A stretch of DNA of 64,000 bases from assembly GCF_000332175.1 (NCBI RefSeq), contig NZ_KB235911.1, positions 44,935-108,934 on the forward strand, given 5' to 3'. Source of the stretch: Pseudanabaena sp. PCC 6802 (GTDB taxonomy: Bacteria; Cyanobacteriota; Cyanobacteriia; Pseudanabaenales; Pseudanabaenaceae). A program made the translations under genes and the position numbers. Below are positions 23,536-32,645 of this stretch, piece by piece (position 1 is the first letter of the stretch; every line of letters starts with the position of its first letter). A model generated the notes under the pieces. The model was not told where the DNA came from and did not search any database. It saw only the letters and a program-made list of their open reading frames with translations.

Positions 23536-25004
23536 AAGGCAACAAGAAGCATCTCGCTAGATAGAAACTAGCGAGAGAGAGGATAAAAGGGAAGAAGTTG
23601 AGCTAAGCAGTTGCAGCGGAAGCTTTTTTGAGGGGCTTGGCATAGCGTTTTTTGACAGTAGGATAACGAATCCGTTGGGTTCGTTTTTTCCCAAGAGGCC
23701 AACCTGGAGACTTACCGCGAGGTTTAGGGTCAGGGGAAGGAGAGCCAATCCTGACCAAAACTAAAGCAAAAGCATTTGCAACTCGACCAGGAGACAATTT
23801 AGTCATCGGTTTCTGCCAAGGCAGAGGAGAGTCTTGGACAAGTTCACGAGCGAGCCACAATTGCCAAGTAAGTAAAGGCATCAAGTCCGACCAAGTCTCC
23901 ATCTGAGCAGGGGTAGAAAGCTGAGGGATTGTCCAATGGAGACGTTGACGCACCAAGCGATACCAATGCTCAATGGCAAATCTGCGCAGATATTTTTGCC
24001 ATACCTCACTCAAGATTGGCTCGTCTTTAGCGACCCAAATCAACCACAGGGGTTTCGATTCAGGCATATCAAGACGTTCGACCAGAATGAGTGTAAAGGG
24101 ATGGTCTGCGGCTTGCTTTAAGTGCAGGTTTGGCCATCGACGAATTTGCAATCGTCCCAGTTTAGGCTCTGCAATTGTGATGTCTGCTTGGGGAATAGAC
24201 CAAGTGTCAGAGTCTTTGAGGCTAAATTTCTCTCCATGCTTATGGGGTCGCCCATGCCCCTCGTAATCCTTTGGGGCATGATACAGAACCCGGTTGGGGC
24301 GTAGCCTGAGCAGCTTGATACACGGGATGTCTGCTGTTTGCTGCAAAAATGGTGCGCACCCATACTCGCCATCCCCCAGGAAAAGCACAGTCCCAGGAAT
24401 TTCCGCACAAACCAAGCGTAACTGACTAGCGGCTTTCTGAATCGGGTTCTCGAAACTGGTGATCCGCTCATGCCGCAACGGTAAGGCAAAACTCCCTTCT
24501 GACTCTGGAATCCAGGCAATTGTGCTGTATCCTTGCCCCACCGTAACAGGTTTGCTTCCTACTCCCGGTTGAGGTTGATGTTCGTAGGTGCGTTCTTGTA
24601 ATGTCACCGCATAGGGACGCGACCAGGCTGTATGGTCGCCCGCCAATATCGTCACCTCTGCTGCCGGCATTTGCTGTATGTATTGCTTCATCAAGTCTTC
24701 ACGTGGAGGATGACTATCTTGCAGTGCTTCATAGATACTCGACCACTCCCTCCGAAATAATGGGCTTAACGAAAGTTCCACAAACGATGAAACACTCCGA
24801 CTCGTCAGTACCGCATCCATCAAGTCGAACAGCGCATCTCTCCCGTTCCCTATAATTTCGTACGTGTACTTGCGAAATTGCTCAAGTTTATCCAAACTAA
24901 TCATGATGAAGCTGTTGATTTTATAGTCTTTTCAGCTTCCATCATCAAGCGGTCAGTCTGCAATGGCTGGCTGCTTTTTACCACTTTTTAGTCTAAACTC
25001 CAGT
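23519..25004 (-). mobile_element. IS with DDE transposase, 19-bp terminal inverted repeats
   Basis: The 1486-bp element is bounded by ACTGGAGTTTAGACTAAAA at 23519-23537 and its exact reverse complement at 24986-25004. It contains one transposase gene. I see no target duplication: the left flank is the Zn/TPR gene and the right flank is repeat B1, so one side may have been rearranged. The left terminus supplies the last codons and stop of the Zn/TPR gene. Confidence 0.85.
23603..24904 (-). CDS. DDE transposase (IS701/IS4-like, cyanobacterial type)
   Basis: This 433-aa protein resembles a transposase family common in cyanobacteria. The catalytic acidic residues fall in ILAGDHTAWSRPYA, in FLGDGEYGC, and in FAIEHWYRLVRQRLHW, giving a DDE triad with the E in a YREK-like context. 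The C-terminus is basic (KKRTQRIRYPTVKKRYAKPLKKAS). The frame is full length without a frameshift. It catalyses cut-and-paste transposition of the surrounding IS. ATG 24904 is the first good start. Confidence 0.9.
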   Translation of the reverse strand: MISLDKLEQFRKYTYEIIGNGRDALFDLMDAVLTSRSVSSFVELSLSPLFRREWSSIYEALQDSHPPREDLMKQYIQQMPAAEVTILAGDHTAWSRPYAVTLQERTYEHQPQPGVGSKPVTVGQGYSTIAWIPESEGSFALPLRHERITSFENPIQKAASQLRLVCAEIPGTVLFLGDGEYGCAPFLQQTADIPCIKLLRLRPNRVLYHAPKDYEGHGRPHKHGEKFSLKDSDTWSIPQADITIAEPKLGRLQIRRWPNLHLKQAADHPFTLILVERLDMPESKPLWLIWVAKDEPILSEVWQKYLRRFAIEHWYRLVRQRLHWTIPQLSTPAQMETWSDLMPLLTWQLWLARELVQDSPLPWQKPMTKLSPGRVANAFALVLVRIGSPSPDPKPRGKSPGWPLGKKRTQRIRYPTVKKRYAKPLKKASAATA

Positions 25005-25010
25005 TATAGC

Positions 25011-25108
25011 TATAGCCAACAGGCTTAGGATGGGGTGCAGGGGTGGAACCCCTGCGTGGGGGCGCAGCCCCCACACCCCCTGTCCTAACAGATCTGTCTA
25101 TGGCTATA
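25011..25108. repeat. Repeat family B, copy 1
   Basis: This 98-bp element starts TATAGCCAACAGGCTTAGGA and ends with TCCTAACAGATCTGTCTATGGCTATA read in pieces, so the two ends are imperfect inverted repeats around TATAGCC and TTAGGA. The core contains GGTGCAGGGGTGG/CCCCTGC and GGGGGCGCAGCCCCC hairpins. Copies lie at 53451-53550 and, as a left half, at 40475-40536. Its right end provides the stop codon of the hydrolase gene (25104-25106). Confidence 0.8.
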
Positions 25109-26069
25109 AATGTCTACTTTTCCGATTGTTTGAGATACGAGCGGCTAGCTTATCCGTAAATGCTTCAATCGAGTTGAGATAGAGCCTGGGATTTGTCTCG
25201 GCGTTGTTGTTATGCCCTCCATTTGGTATGAGGACTAGCTGCGTTGCTGTGGGAGTAGCGGCAAATAACTGCTCGCCCATACTAAAGGGAATTACGCGAT
25301 CGCTCGTCCCGTGAATATACAGAACTGGTAGTTTGAGCGAGCCTACTTTACTAATAGAGTCAAACTTTTGATGTAGCAATAGATCGACTGGAAAAATGGA
25401 GAACTTAGGATCTCGATCCACCATTTGTTTGATGGAGGTAAAGGAGGCTTCGACAATTAAACCTGCTGCTTCCGGGTGTTTGCTGGCGAGTTCGATCGCG
25501 ATCGCACCACCCAAAGAGTGACCGTAGATAATGATATCTTTGGGATTAACGCCCAGTTTCTGCGTGAGATATTCCCATTGGGCTTGAGCATCGACATATA
25601 CCTGTGCTTCTGTGGGAAAGTCGCCTTCACTTTTGCCGTAGCCGCGATAGTCAACCAGAAAGACAGAAAATCCCCATTTGTGAAAACGATGGGAGTGTTC
25701 GATGTTCCCGCCAATGTTTTTGGAATTTCCATGCAGGTATAGGATGACTTTGGCATTGGCGCGATCGGATGGTAGCCACCACCCGTGCATGTTTTCTACC
25801 CTACCATTTTCGGTTGTGATGGGTAAGTAGACTTCTTGATATTTAAGCTTGTAAGTTTCCGGCGTTCTGGTAATTTCGCGTTGCGGTACGAAGATAAAGC
25901 GATTTTGCCCTACCCATAACGACAGGCAACTGAGGGCATAAATACTGACGGAGGCTAAGCCTAGTTTGGCTAGGAATTGACGCGATCGCTTGAATTTTAC
26001 TTTTTTTGCTGCCACTATTGCCACTGTTACCTTTACTGCGGAGGATCGCTCCGATCTAAATCTTTGCAA
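25104..26069 (-). CDS. Membrane-anchored alpha/beta hydrolase
   Basis: This 321-aa protein has one N-terminal transmembrane helix (about residues 36-54) and an alpha/beta-hydrolase domain. The oxyanion strand is ILYLHGNSKNIG. The nucleophile is S185 in GHSLGG, the acid is D257 in IHGTSDRVIP, and the histidine is H286 in NGGHNN. It resembles the ABHD13/BEM46 group of serine hydrolases, for which bacterial substrates are unclear. The last residues (RKSRHL) and stop run into repeat B1, so the extreme C-terminus may not be original. Confidence 0.85.
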   Translation of the reverse strand: MQRFRSERSSAVKVTVAIVAAKKVKFKRSRQFLAKLGLASVSIYALSCLSLWVGQNRFIFVPQREITRTPETYKLKYQEVYLPITTENGRVENMHGWWLPSDRANAKVILYLHGNSKNIGGNIEHSHRFHKWGFSVFLVDYRGYGKSEGDFPTEAQVYVDAQAQWEYLTQKLGVNPKDIIIYGHSLGGAIAIELASKHPEAAGLIVEASFTSIKQMVDRDPKFSIFPVDLLLHQKFDSISKVGSLKLPVLYIHGTSDRVIPFSMGEQLFAATPTATQLVLIPNGGHNNNAETNPRLYLNSIEAFTDKLAARISNNRKSRHL

Positions 26070-26329
26070 TATATTACGATGTTATATCTGCTCTTGGATC
26101 TATCGAGATTCTTCGCAGTACTCCAATCATAGCTGAAAGCTTGGTTGCTGGTGAAGCGAAGCATGCGAGTGGGAGCAAATCTGTGCGATAATCACCATAG
26201 CGGTAAAGCGCACAAACGATAAGGGGCAGTTCACCCGAAGGCGGCTCAGAAAACGATTGAGATACTGACAACCTGTAAAGAGCAAACATACAAACCCAAT
26301 ATTCAGATCCGTCCTGCTTGGGGGCACCA

Positions 26330-26480
26330 AGTGGACGTTAAACAAGATGCCTGTGGAATCGGTAGAAACGGGGAGTAAGTCATGGGGCTGCTCCAGTTAA
26401 GTGGTTAAGAAGCAGGAAATCTTTGAGGTGACTCAAGGAATCTCCAACCATACCACTAGGTTGGGTGGAGAGGATGTCAA
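26330..26480 (+). mobile_element. Relic right end of a tnpB-type IS (possible omega RNA scaffold)
   Basis: The 431-bp gap 26070-26500 has no gene. Its right part carries GGTGACTCAAGGAATC, a hairpin CTCCAACC (26442-26449) with GGTTGGGTGGAG (26459-26470), and AGGATGTCAA ending at 26480. The GAATC-hairpin-ATGTCAA layout matches the right ends of both tnpB elements in this window. No tnpB frame is left upstream, only short fragments such as one reading DACGIGRNG. It is most likely the tail of a lost IS and ends 20 bp before the WGR-HEAT start. The rest of the gap shows nothing I can identify. Confidence 0.5.
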
Positions 26481-26500
26481 TTCAGGCTTAAGCGAACGTT

Positions 26501-29500
26501 ATGCAGTTAATCAAGCGCGTTACTCTCCTGTACCAAGAAGGTCGCTCCGATAAGGTTTATGAGGTAGATCTATGCCAAATCGGTGGCGATCGCCATGTTG
26601 TCAATTTTCGTTACGGTCGGCGCGGTACTACTTTAAAAGAAGGGGTCGAGACGGAGCAGGCGGTAACTCTGGCTGAAGCAGAGCGTATCTTTGCTAAGTT
26701 AGTGCAGTCTAAAACTAGTAAAGGATACCGCGATGCCACGGCTGAGGTAGATGTTGGTTCAGATATTAATACCGCCACAGCAGCGGTGGCATCGCCGTCC
26801 GCTCCAGATCTATCTGTGGGCGATCCGCAGAAGCAGGCTATTCTAGATCGTCTGGCGCAACCATATAAACGCAATAGTAAATGGAAATTGGAGAGGGCGA
26901 TCTGGCGGGCAGGCGAACTGAAGATTGCGCAGTCCGTACCCTTGCTAGTATCTTTGTTGGGAACTGGCGATGCCCTGCGAGATTATTGTATAGCTGCTGC
27001 TTTGGGATGGTGTGGCGATCGCAGTGTTATCCCTTCTCTTGAGCAAATCTACCGTAACCCTCAGACACCTGAGTTCGTCCAACGGATCGCCTGGGAAGCG
27101 ATGTATAAATTGGCTGACGAACGGGAAGCGATCGCCTTGAAAGCTGAAGTACGCCAGCAATTACCTGTGGAACTCCAACGCGCGATCGATGCCGATTCTG
27201 CCGATCGATTGCAGGTTTTGCAAACCTATTGGCAGAATGGTGGGCCGGAAAGATATGCCGTCCTGGATTTGATTTATCAAATAGATAGTCCGGAGTGGCG
27301 ATCGCCTTTGCTCGCATGGTTGCGTACTGCTCCTTTGCGTCCCAATACCTTTAAGCCAATGCGCCATATCTTTAAAATGGCGGAATATCGCCTTGATGGT
27401 GAGGTGTTTGGTGTTATTGCATATCGCTTGGAAAAAGAAGCAGCGATGTACTCTTCTAATCCATATTGTATTCGCTTGCCAGATGGGCAATATATCCAGG
27501 ATCGAGACTATCAGTATGATGAACAAACTCGCCGATGGGAAGCTGTAAGCATGGGGAGGCTAACACAAGAGTTACAAAGCTCTAATGCCAGGGTTGCTTA
27601 TAGCGATAAGACACGAGATTATCTAAGGCAGCGTGTCTGGCGGACTTTGAGAAAACTAGGCGAAGCAGGCGATCCTGCTTACACCAGGATGGCGGCAGGC
27701 GTGCTGCTCGCGTTTTCCGATGCCGACGCTCAACCTGTGCGTCAGTCTATTTTTTATCGTTGGGATCGCCAGACTTGGCAAAGGCTGCCAGTAGTAACTA
27801 TCGATTGGGATATCTACGCTCCCTATCTGCCGTTTAATCACGTTCTCTATACTAATAGCTCCCGTTACGAATTCAAGCTGAACTCCAGGGCGTGGCGCTG
27901 CCGATCTCCGTATAAGCCAGGCGACCCTCCGCCGCAGGTCAGGGAAGAAGCCTTTCCGCAATTGTGGTCGCAACATCCCGAAGATTTGCTGCAATTACTG
28001 TTGCGAAGTCAATGCGCGCCCGTTCACGAGTTTGCTTGCAAGGCGATCGCTGACAATCGAGAATTTTTAAGTCAAGTGTCGCTAGACGATCTGATTAAAC
28101 TGTTAGAATCGCGTTATGCAATTACAGCGAATTTGGGATTTGAACTAATTCGAGACAGATATCAGCCCGATCGCCCGGATTTACAGCTTGCGATCGCTGT
28201 GGTGAACTGTTCCTTACCTGAGGCAAGAGCGGAGGCGTTCCGTTGGATTCAGATGCAGTGGGATTTCTTTGCTGCCGATAGTCAATTTGTAGCTAGTCTG
28301 ATTACGAGCAGATATGCCGATACGCGACAGTTTGCGCGCACCCTACTGAGTACTACGCGCCTGGAGCAACAGTTTACTCTTGCCGTAATTGGGCGCGTCA
28401 TCTCTATCTTGATTAATATAGACTCTACTCAGGCAGAAACTGTCCCAGATATCGGTCAAACTCTATTAGGGCATTTCGCGCCTCAATTGCGATCGCTTGG
28501 TTTCGGAATTATTCGCGATTTACTCCAGCATCCTGTCCTGGAGGTGCAGGAATTGGGAGTAAGGATTCTCGTGGATCGTGAAACTAGTGCGGTGGATTTA
28601 CCTCCTGGTACGATTGACTCGCTGATTAACTCGCCCCATAATTCGATTCGAGTATTGGGGATTCAGCTATTTGGGCAATTGCCGGATGAGATTTTATTGG
28701 AACGCGATCGCCTTCTGTTGACGATGACCGTACACGAACTGGCGGAGATTAGGGAAGCTATTCGTCCCGTAATTAGTCGCCTGGGCAATAATCATCCCGA
28801 TTTTGGCTTGAGATTTGCCTCTGTCTTGATCGATATGCTGATGACAGAAGAAGAGAGAGAAGGGATTCACGGTCACATCATGCGCGTTCTGCAAACGGAT
28901 CTGACCGCCTGGCAGTCGAATGCCACGCAGTCAATAGCAATGGATCTGGTCAATTCTAAATCTCCGGCGGGGCAGGAACTCGGTGGCAATGTCCTCGAAC
29001 GTAATGCCGATCGATGGGCTGAAACGTTTGACACGATGGATATCGTGCAGCTAGGCGATCGCGAGATTCTTTCTATCCGCCGGGCGGCATGGCAGTTATT
29101 GGCGCAGATCGTGGCGCGCCTCCGTCAAAATACGACGGAACTCTCAGTGGCGATGAAAATACTGGAGTCGCATTGGCAGGACTCGCGGGAGTTCGGCGAT
29201 CGCTTGTTTGCAGCATTCTCGCCGGATGATTTTACACCTGCGGTGCTTGTGAGTTTGTGCGACAGCAATCGCCCCGACGTGCGCAAGTTCGGGCGCGATC
29301 TGATCGGTCGCTGCTTCCAAACCGCAGACGGTCAGGAATATCTGATCAAGTTTAGCGAACATCCAGCGGCGGACATGCAATTGTATGCCACTAATTATCT
29401 AGAAGAATATGCAGTGGATAATCTATCCTATTTACAGGCGCTAGCCCCCTATTTCATCAGAGCCTTATCCCAGGTGAATCGCGGTCGAGTGGCGAAGCGG

Positions 29501-29698
29501 CGTATTTTTGCTTTCTTAGCGAAGGAAGCCCAAAAGAGCGAAGCCGCCGCGCAGATTATTGCCGAAATTCTCACGCGCCAGTCAGCCACGATCGCGATTG
29601 GAGACAAAGCCGTCGCCATCGAGATTTTGCTCAAAATCCACCATACCTATCCTCAGATTCCTGTACCGATTAAAGCGATCGCTGTGCCCCAGAGATAG
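26501..29698 (+). CDS. WGR domain plus HEAT/ARM-repeat protein (retron-associated)
   Basis: This 1065-aa protein begins with a WGR domain (residues 5-80: VTLLYQEGRSDKVYEVDL, NFRYGRRGTTLKEG, AERIFAKLVQSKTSKGYRDA). WGR domains bind nucleic acid ends in PARPs and bacterial proteins. The rest is a long series of HEAT/ARM-like helical pairs (RAGELKIAQSVPLLVSLLGTGDALRDYCIAAALGWCGD; VLEVQELGVRILVDRETSAVDL; RPDVRKFGRDLIGRCF). No enzyme motif is visible. It is the first component of the retron locus and fits the ARM-type partner described for type XIII retrons. No clear ribosome site precedes the ATG. Confidence 0.8.
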   Translation: MQLIKRVTLLYQEGRSDKVYEVDLCQIGGDRHVVNFRYGRRGTTLKEGVETEQAVTLAEAERIFAKLVQSKTSKGYRDATAEVDVGSDINTATAAVASPSAPDLSVGDPQKQAILDRLAQPYKRNSKWKLERAIWRAGELKIAQSVPLLVSLLGTGDALRDYCIAAALGWCGDRSVIPSLEQIYRNPQTPEFVQRIAWEAMYKLADEREAIALKAEVRQQLPVELQRAIDADSADRLQVLQTYWQNGGPERYAVLDLIYQIDSPEWRSPLLAWLRTAPLRPNTFKPMRHIFKMAEYRLDGEVFGVIAYRLEKEAAMYSSNPYCIRLPDGQYIQDRDYQYDEQTRRWEAVSMGRLTQELQSSNARVAYSDKTRDYLRQRVWRTLRKLGEAGDPAYTRMAAGVLLAFSDADAQPVRQSIFYRWDRQTWQRLPVVTIDWDIYAPYLPFNHVLYTNSSRYEFKLNSRAWRCRSPYKPGDPPPQVREEAFPQLWSQHPEDLLQLLLRSQCAPVHEFACKAIADNREFLSQVSLDDLIKLLESRYAITANLGFELIRDRYQPDRPDLQLAIAVVNCSLPEARAEAFRWIQMQWDFFAADSQFVASLITSRYADTRQFARTLLSTTRLEQQFTLAVIGRVISILINIDSTQAETVPDIGQTLLGHFAPQLRSLGFGIIRDLLQHPVLEVQELGVRILVDRETSAVDLPPGTIDSLINSPHNSIRVLGIQLFGQLPDEILLERDRLLLTMTVHELAEIREAIRPVISRLGNNHPDFGLRFASVLIDMLMTEEEREGIHGHIMRVLQTDLTAWQSNATQSIAMDLVNSKSPAGQELGGNVLERNADRWAETFDTMDIVQLGDREILSIRRAAWQLLAQIVARLRQNTTELSVAMKILESHWQDSREFGDRLFAAFSPDDFTPAVLVSLCDSNRPDVRKFGRDLIGRCFQTADGQEYLIKFSEHPAADMQLYATNYLEEYAVDNLSYLQALAPYFIRALSQVNRGRVAKRRIFAFLAKEAQKSEAAAQIIAEILTRQSATIAIGDKAVAIEILLKIHHTYPQIPVPIKAIAVPQR

Positions 29699-30262
29699 AG
29701 TAGCGATCTATCTTTCCTAAACTTACAGGGCAGCTTCCCTTATTCTTTGCTTCAGACGAGCAATAAGATCGGGAGTTAAGCCGTCTTCTGGCTGAGTTCT
29801 ATATGGCAATACGGTAAAATTACAAAATTAAGGAATAAAAATTTAACTTAAAGATAAGCTTAAATGACAAACAAAGATGGACTACCACAAGATTTCTTAG
29901 ATTTAAGTGCTGATGGAGCAGATATAGCAATTGACTTGTTGACTGAGAGTGAACTTCTCAAAGATATACCAGTTGCAGGGTTGGTATATATTTATATGCA
30001 TATATTTCAGAAGATTTTGAGGAATATTTTTCTTTTATGAATGAGCACGAGAAAACTCATATAAGGAATGTGAATAAGTTTTATAAGTTTGAAGTACCTT
30101 CTTGAGGAATTCCGAAGAATTTTTAAGCAAAAGTTTCCATAGTGCTATCGCCGATCTTGTAGGGCGGATTCGGTTTCTCAAGCGCGATTGCATCTCTGCC
30201 GGACAACGACGGCTATCGGCTAGGTTAAAATAGGGTAGTGTCGTTGAAACGAGGTTAGGCTT
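29699..30262. other. Gap with decayed gene fragments inside the retron locus
   Basis: A 58-codon frame at 29864-30040 starts MTNKDGLPQDFLDLSADGAD and contains LLTESELLKDIPVAGLV, resembling the N-terminus of a larger uncharacterised protein. After a junction near 29990, a different frame continues to 30103-30105 with FEEYFSFMNEHEKTHIRNVNKFYKF, so the gene appears broken by deletion or frameshift. On the minus strand near 29740-29815 a short frame ends DGLTPDLIARLKQRIREAAL without a start. The stretch is debris from gene turnover between the WGR-HEAT and SWIM genes. Confidence 0.5.
29864..30105 (+). pseudogene. Fragmented hypothetical gene
   Basis: The first part (29864-30040) has a normal start and 58 codons. 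The second part (to 30105) is out of frame with it and lacks a start. Together they look like the two ends of one gene with the middle missing. I cannot name the family. Base composition is more AT-rich than the flanking retron genes, which suggests separate acquisition. Confidence 0.4.
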
Positions 30263-30538
30263 ATGACTGTTAGACAACCCCGCTATAGCAAAGAGGAATT
30301 TGCTCGACGTGGCAATGAAATTTATGAATCTCAAGTGCGCCAGCAAGTTGAACAAGGCAATCATGGCAAGATCGTGGCGATTGATATTGAAACAGGAGCG
30401 TTTGAGGTCGATGACACGCCAATGGTCGCAGTCGATAGGCTTTACGAGCGATATCCTGATGCCCAGCCCTGGGTAATTCGGATCGGACATCGATCCGTCT
30501 TCCGTATGGGGAGCCACAGCCTGAGGAAGCCCGTATGA
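30263..30538 (+). CDS. Small protein paired with a retropepsin-like gene
   Basis: This 91-aa protein (MTVRQPRYSKEEFARRGNEIYESQVRQQVEQGNHGKIVAIDIETGAFEVDDTP, read in two parts) is a cyanobacterial type that I have seen next to clan AA aspartic proteases. It has no signal peptide or catalytic motif. Its stop (30536-30538) overlaps the start of the downstream protease gene, so the two are translated together. The pair behaves like a two-gene module, possibly toxin-antitoxin-like, but its role is not established. Confidence 0.65.
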   Translation: MTVRQPRYSKEEFARRGNEIYESQVRQQVEQGNHGKIVAIDIETGAFEVDDTPMVAVDRLYERYPDAQPWVIRIGHRSVFRMGSHSLRKPV

Positions 30539-30906
30539 TGCTTGGTGTGGTCAGTAATAATTGTGAGGCAATCATCAAAGTCGCAGTTGGTCGTATTGGT
30601 TCACCCAAAATTACCGTTGATGCAGTCATTGATACAGGCTTTACTAGCTTTTTGTCTTTACCGCTTTCCATCATCACAGGGCTAGGTTTAACTTGGCATT
30701 ACCGCGACGTTGGTACATTAGGTGACGGGAGCGAAGTTGTTTTTGAATTGTACAAGGCTGCGGCGATCTGGGATGGGCAGAACAAGATAATTGATGTTGT
30801 TGCTTCTGATGCAGAGCCGCTAGTGGGAATGGGTTTGTTGTATGGTTTTAAGCTTCAGATTGAGGCTGTTGAAGGTGGTCGGGTTACAATTGAAGCTATT
30901 GGGTAG
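30535..30906 (+). CDS. Clan AA (retropepsin-like) aspartic protease
   Basis: This 123-aa protein has the single-domain retropepsin-like layout: a strand AVIDTGFTSFLSLP with the catalytic Asp-Thr-Gly, a flap-like HYRDVGTLGDGSEVVFELYKA, and a second hydrophobic strand LVGMGLLYGFKLQIEAV. Such proteins dimerise to form an aspartic protease site. It overlaps the preceding small gene and lies between the WGR-HEAT and SWIM genes of the retron locus. It is probably an insertion rather than a retron component. Confidence 0.7.
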   Translation: MMLGVVSNNCEAIIKVAVGRIGSPKITVDAVIDTGFTSFLSLPLSIITGLGLTWHYRDVGTLGDGSEVVFELYKAAAIWDGQNKIIDVVASDAEPLVGMGLLYGFKLQIEAVEGGRVTIEAIG

Positions 30907-30971
30907 AGCAAGAGAGTTGGTGGTGCACAGTCTAACATCAGGTTAGTTCTAAAGACATTGGGAGCGTAGGC

Positions 30972-32615
30972 ATGGAATTTAACTATACTTACAAGGGCAG
31001 TACGGCAGTTCAGGAGCGGGGCGATCGCACGCAGATGTCGTTCGCGCCAGACCTTACACGCGAACCCACCTATTTTCGCGGCGAACTGCGGCAGAATGTG
31101 GCTTTTCGGGAAGCGATTAGTGCTTTGCACGATGTCGTCATCGCAGACCTGCGCTTCCAGCCCAAAGATAAGACGGCCTATAAGGAATGGGCGGCACGGC
31201 AAATGGAAGTCGATTGGCAACTGGCAGCAGCCCAACGCCAGGATATCGCAGCTCGGGTAAAAGAATTGCAAGCAGAGTTGACATCGCTCTATCAAACCCA
31301 TGCCCAGCGCATGGCTCCCTTTTACAAGGCTAGGGAGAGCTTCTACAGTTACTGCTATCAAAAGGCTCACGATCTCATCTTTCTATTCGATCCGGTGATT
31401 ACAGTGCATCCCGATGAGGTGTTTTTTGAGTGCTTTAGTCGCGATGAGTCCAGCTACGGTCGGCTCAGTGCCAGCTATGAGGTGTTTCAAAACGTGAGTG
31501 AATTTGCCTGCGGCACCACGAATGTCGATTACTCCACCGCTCTCTATAACGAATTCCAAAAGATTCGCAGCTATAAGTCCACGCACTTAGAAGTCGATCC
31601 CTCTGGATTTGAGGTGCAGACCACCAACGAATCAGACTATAAGGAAGTGAAAATCGACCTGCCCGATACCTGGGTGCGAGGATTTTTACAGGTGAGTTCG
31701 GCTATGTCTTTGCCCGCTACCCACATCGAGTTTCACCCTATGGATGTCCATAACATTTGCTTTATCCTGCGTCGCAAAAAGGAAAAGCGGGGGCCGCGCA
31801 GCATGCGCTATCATCTCAAACCAGGCGAGCCAGTGCGGATCGCGTTCGAACCGTGGGATATCGAGTTGATCTGCACGCGATCGCTCTATCACGGCAATAA
31901 CGAACAGGAGATTCGCGTCTGGGGTCGCCGCCGCTTGTTATTCCTGGAACGCCTGATTCCCGTCGCCCAAAAATTCACCGTGCATCTATTGGGGACGGGG
32001 ATGCCCTCATTCTACGTGGCGGATTTGGGCGATATGGCGTTTACGCTCGGCCTGTCCGGTTGGACGGCGAATGACTGGTCGCAGGCGGGCAACTTTGACC
32101 TGATGGCTCCCCGTGCCGAAGTGGATGGCTTGACGCAGCAGCGCGTATTTGCTGCCCTCAAGCAAAATTGGTATGAGAGTCCAGAGTCTCTCAGCGATCG
32201 CCTCAACTTAGACCGCTCTATCGTATTGGGTGCCTTGGGTGCCTATACCCAGGCTGGACGTGCCATTTACGACCTCAACAAGCAGGTTTATCGGGTGCGC
32301 GAGTTGAGTCGAGAACCTCTGCCCATGGATCGATTGCGATTTGCCAACGAGCGCGAGCAGCAAGCCACCCTATATCTACAGCGTCAAGCCGTGACGATAA
32401 CCAGCGCAACGGTTGATACCGCTGGAGCGTCGATCTTGCAAGGTGAGGTGAGAGATAAAGAAAAGATTTTTAAACCAAGCGTGACGATCGATCGCGATTG
32501 CCGCATCATTGAAGCCGAGTGTACTTGCAACTGGTATCAACAGCACAAGTTGTATAAAGGTCCGTGCGAGCACATGCTAGCACTTCGCATGCAGAATGCC
32601 CGCACCTCCGTCTAG
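30972..32615 (+). CDS. Winged-helix/SWIM zinc-finger protein (retron-associated)
   Basis: This 547-aa protein ends in a SWIM zinc finger, C517-x-C519-x12-C532-x-H534 (ECTCNWYQQHKLYKGPCEHM). A winged-helix-like segment lies around residues 380-440 (QRVFAALKQNWYESPESLSDRLNLDRSIVLGALGAYTQAGRAIYDL, in parts). The N-terminal two thirds form an unrecognised domain. SWIM domains bind DNA or proteins. It precedes the retron ncRNA and RT and corresponds to the WHSWIM partner that I recall for type XIII retrons. A GGGAGC ribosome site is 7 bases before the ATG. Confidence 0.8.
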   Translation: MEFNYTYKGSTAVQERGDRTQMSFAPDLTREPTYFRGELRQNVAFREAISALHDVVIADLRFQPKDKTAYKEWAARQMEVDWQLAAAQRQDIAARVKELQAELTSLYQTHAQRMAPFYKARESFYSYCYQKAHDLIFLFDPVITVHPDEVFFECFSRDESSYGRLSASYEVFQNVSEFACGTTNVDYSTALYNEFQKIRSYKSTHLEVDPSGFEVQTTNESDYKEVKIDLPDTWVRGFLQVSSAMSLPATHIEFHPMDVHNICFILRRKKEKRGPRSMRYHLKPGEPVRIAFEPWDIELICTRSLYHGNNEQEIRVWGRRRLLFLERLIPVAQKFTVHLLGTGMPSFYVADLGDMAFTLGLSGWTANDWSQAGNFDLMAPRAEVDGLTQQRVFAALKQNWYESPESLSDRLNLDRSIVLGALGAYTQAGRAIYDLNKQVYRVRELSREPLPMDRLRFANEREQQATLYLQRQAVTITSATVDTAGASILQGEVRDKEKIFKPSVTIDRDCRIIEAECTCNWYQQHKLYKGPCEHMLALRMQNARTSV

Positions 32616-32633
32616 GATACTGGGCAAAACGTG

Positions 32634-32639
32634 TATAAT
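32634..32639 (+). promoter_or_regulatory. -10 box of the retron ncRNA
   Basis: A perfect TATAAT lies 19 bp after the SWIM stop codon. It would place the transcription start near 32646, five bases before the a1 repeat. No good -35 element is visible 17 bp upstream (TCTAGG). The placement matches what a dedicated ncRNA promoter needs. Confidence 0.5.
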
Positions 32640-32645
32640 GTCCCA

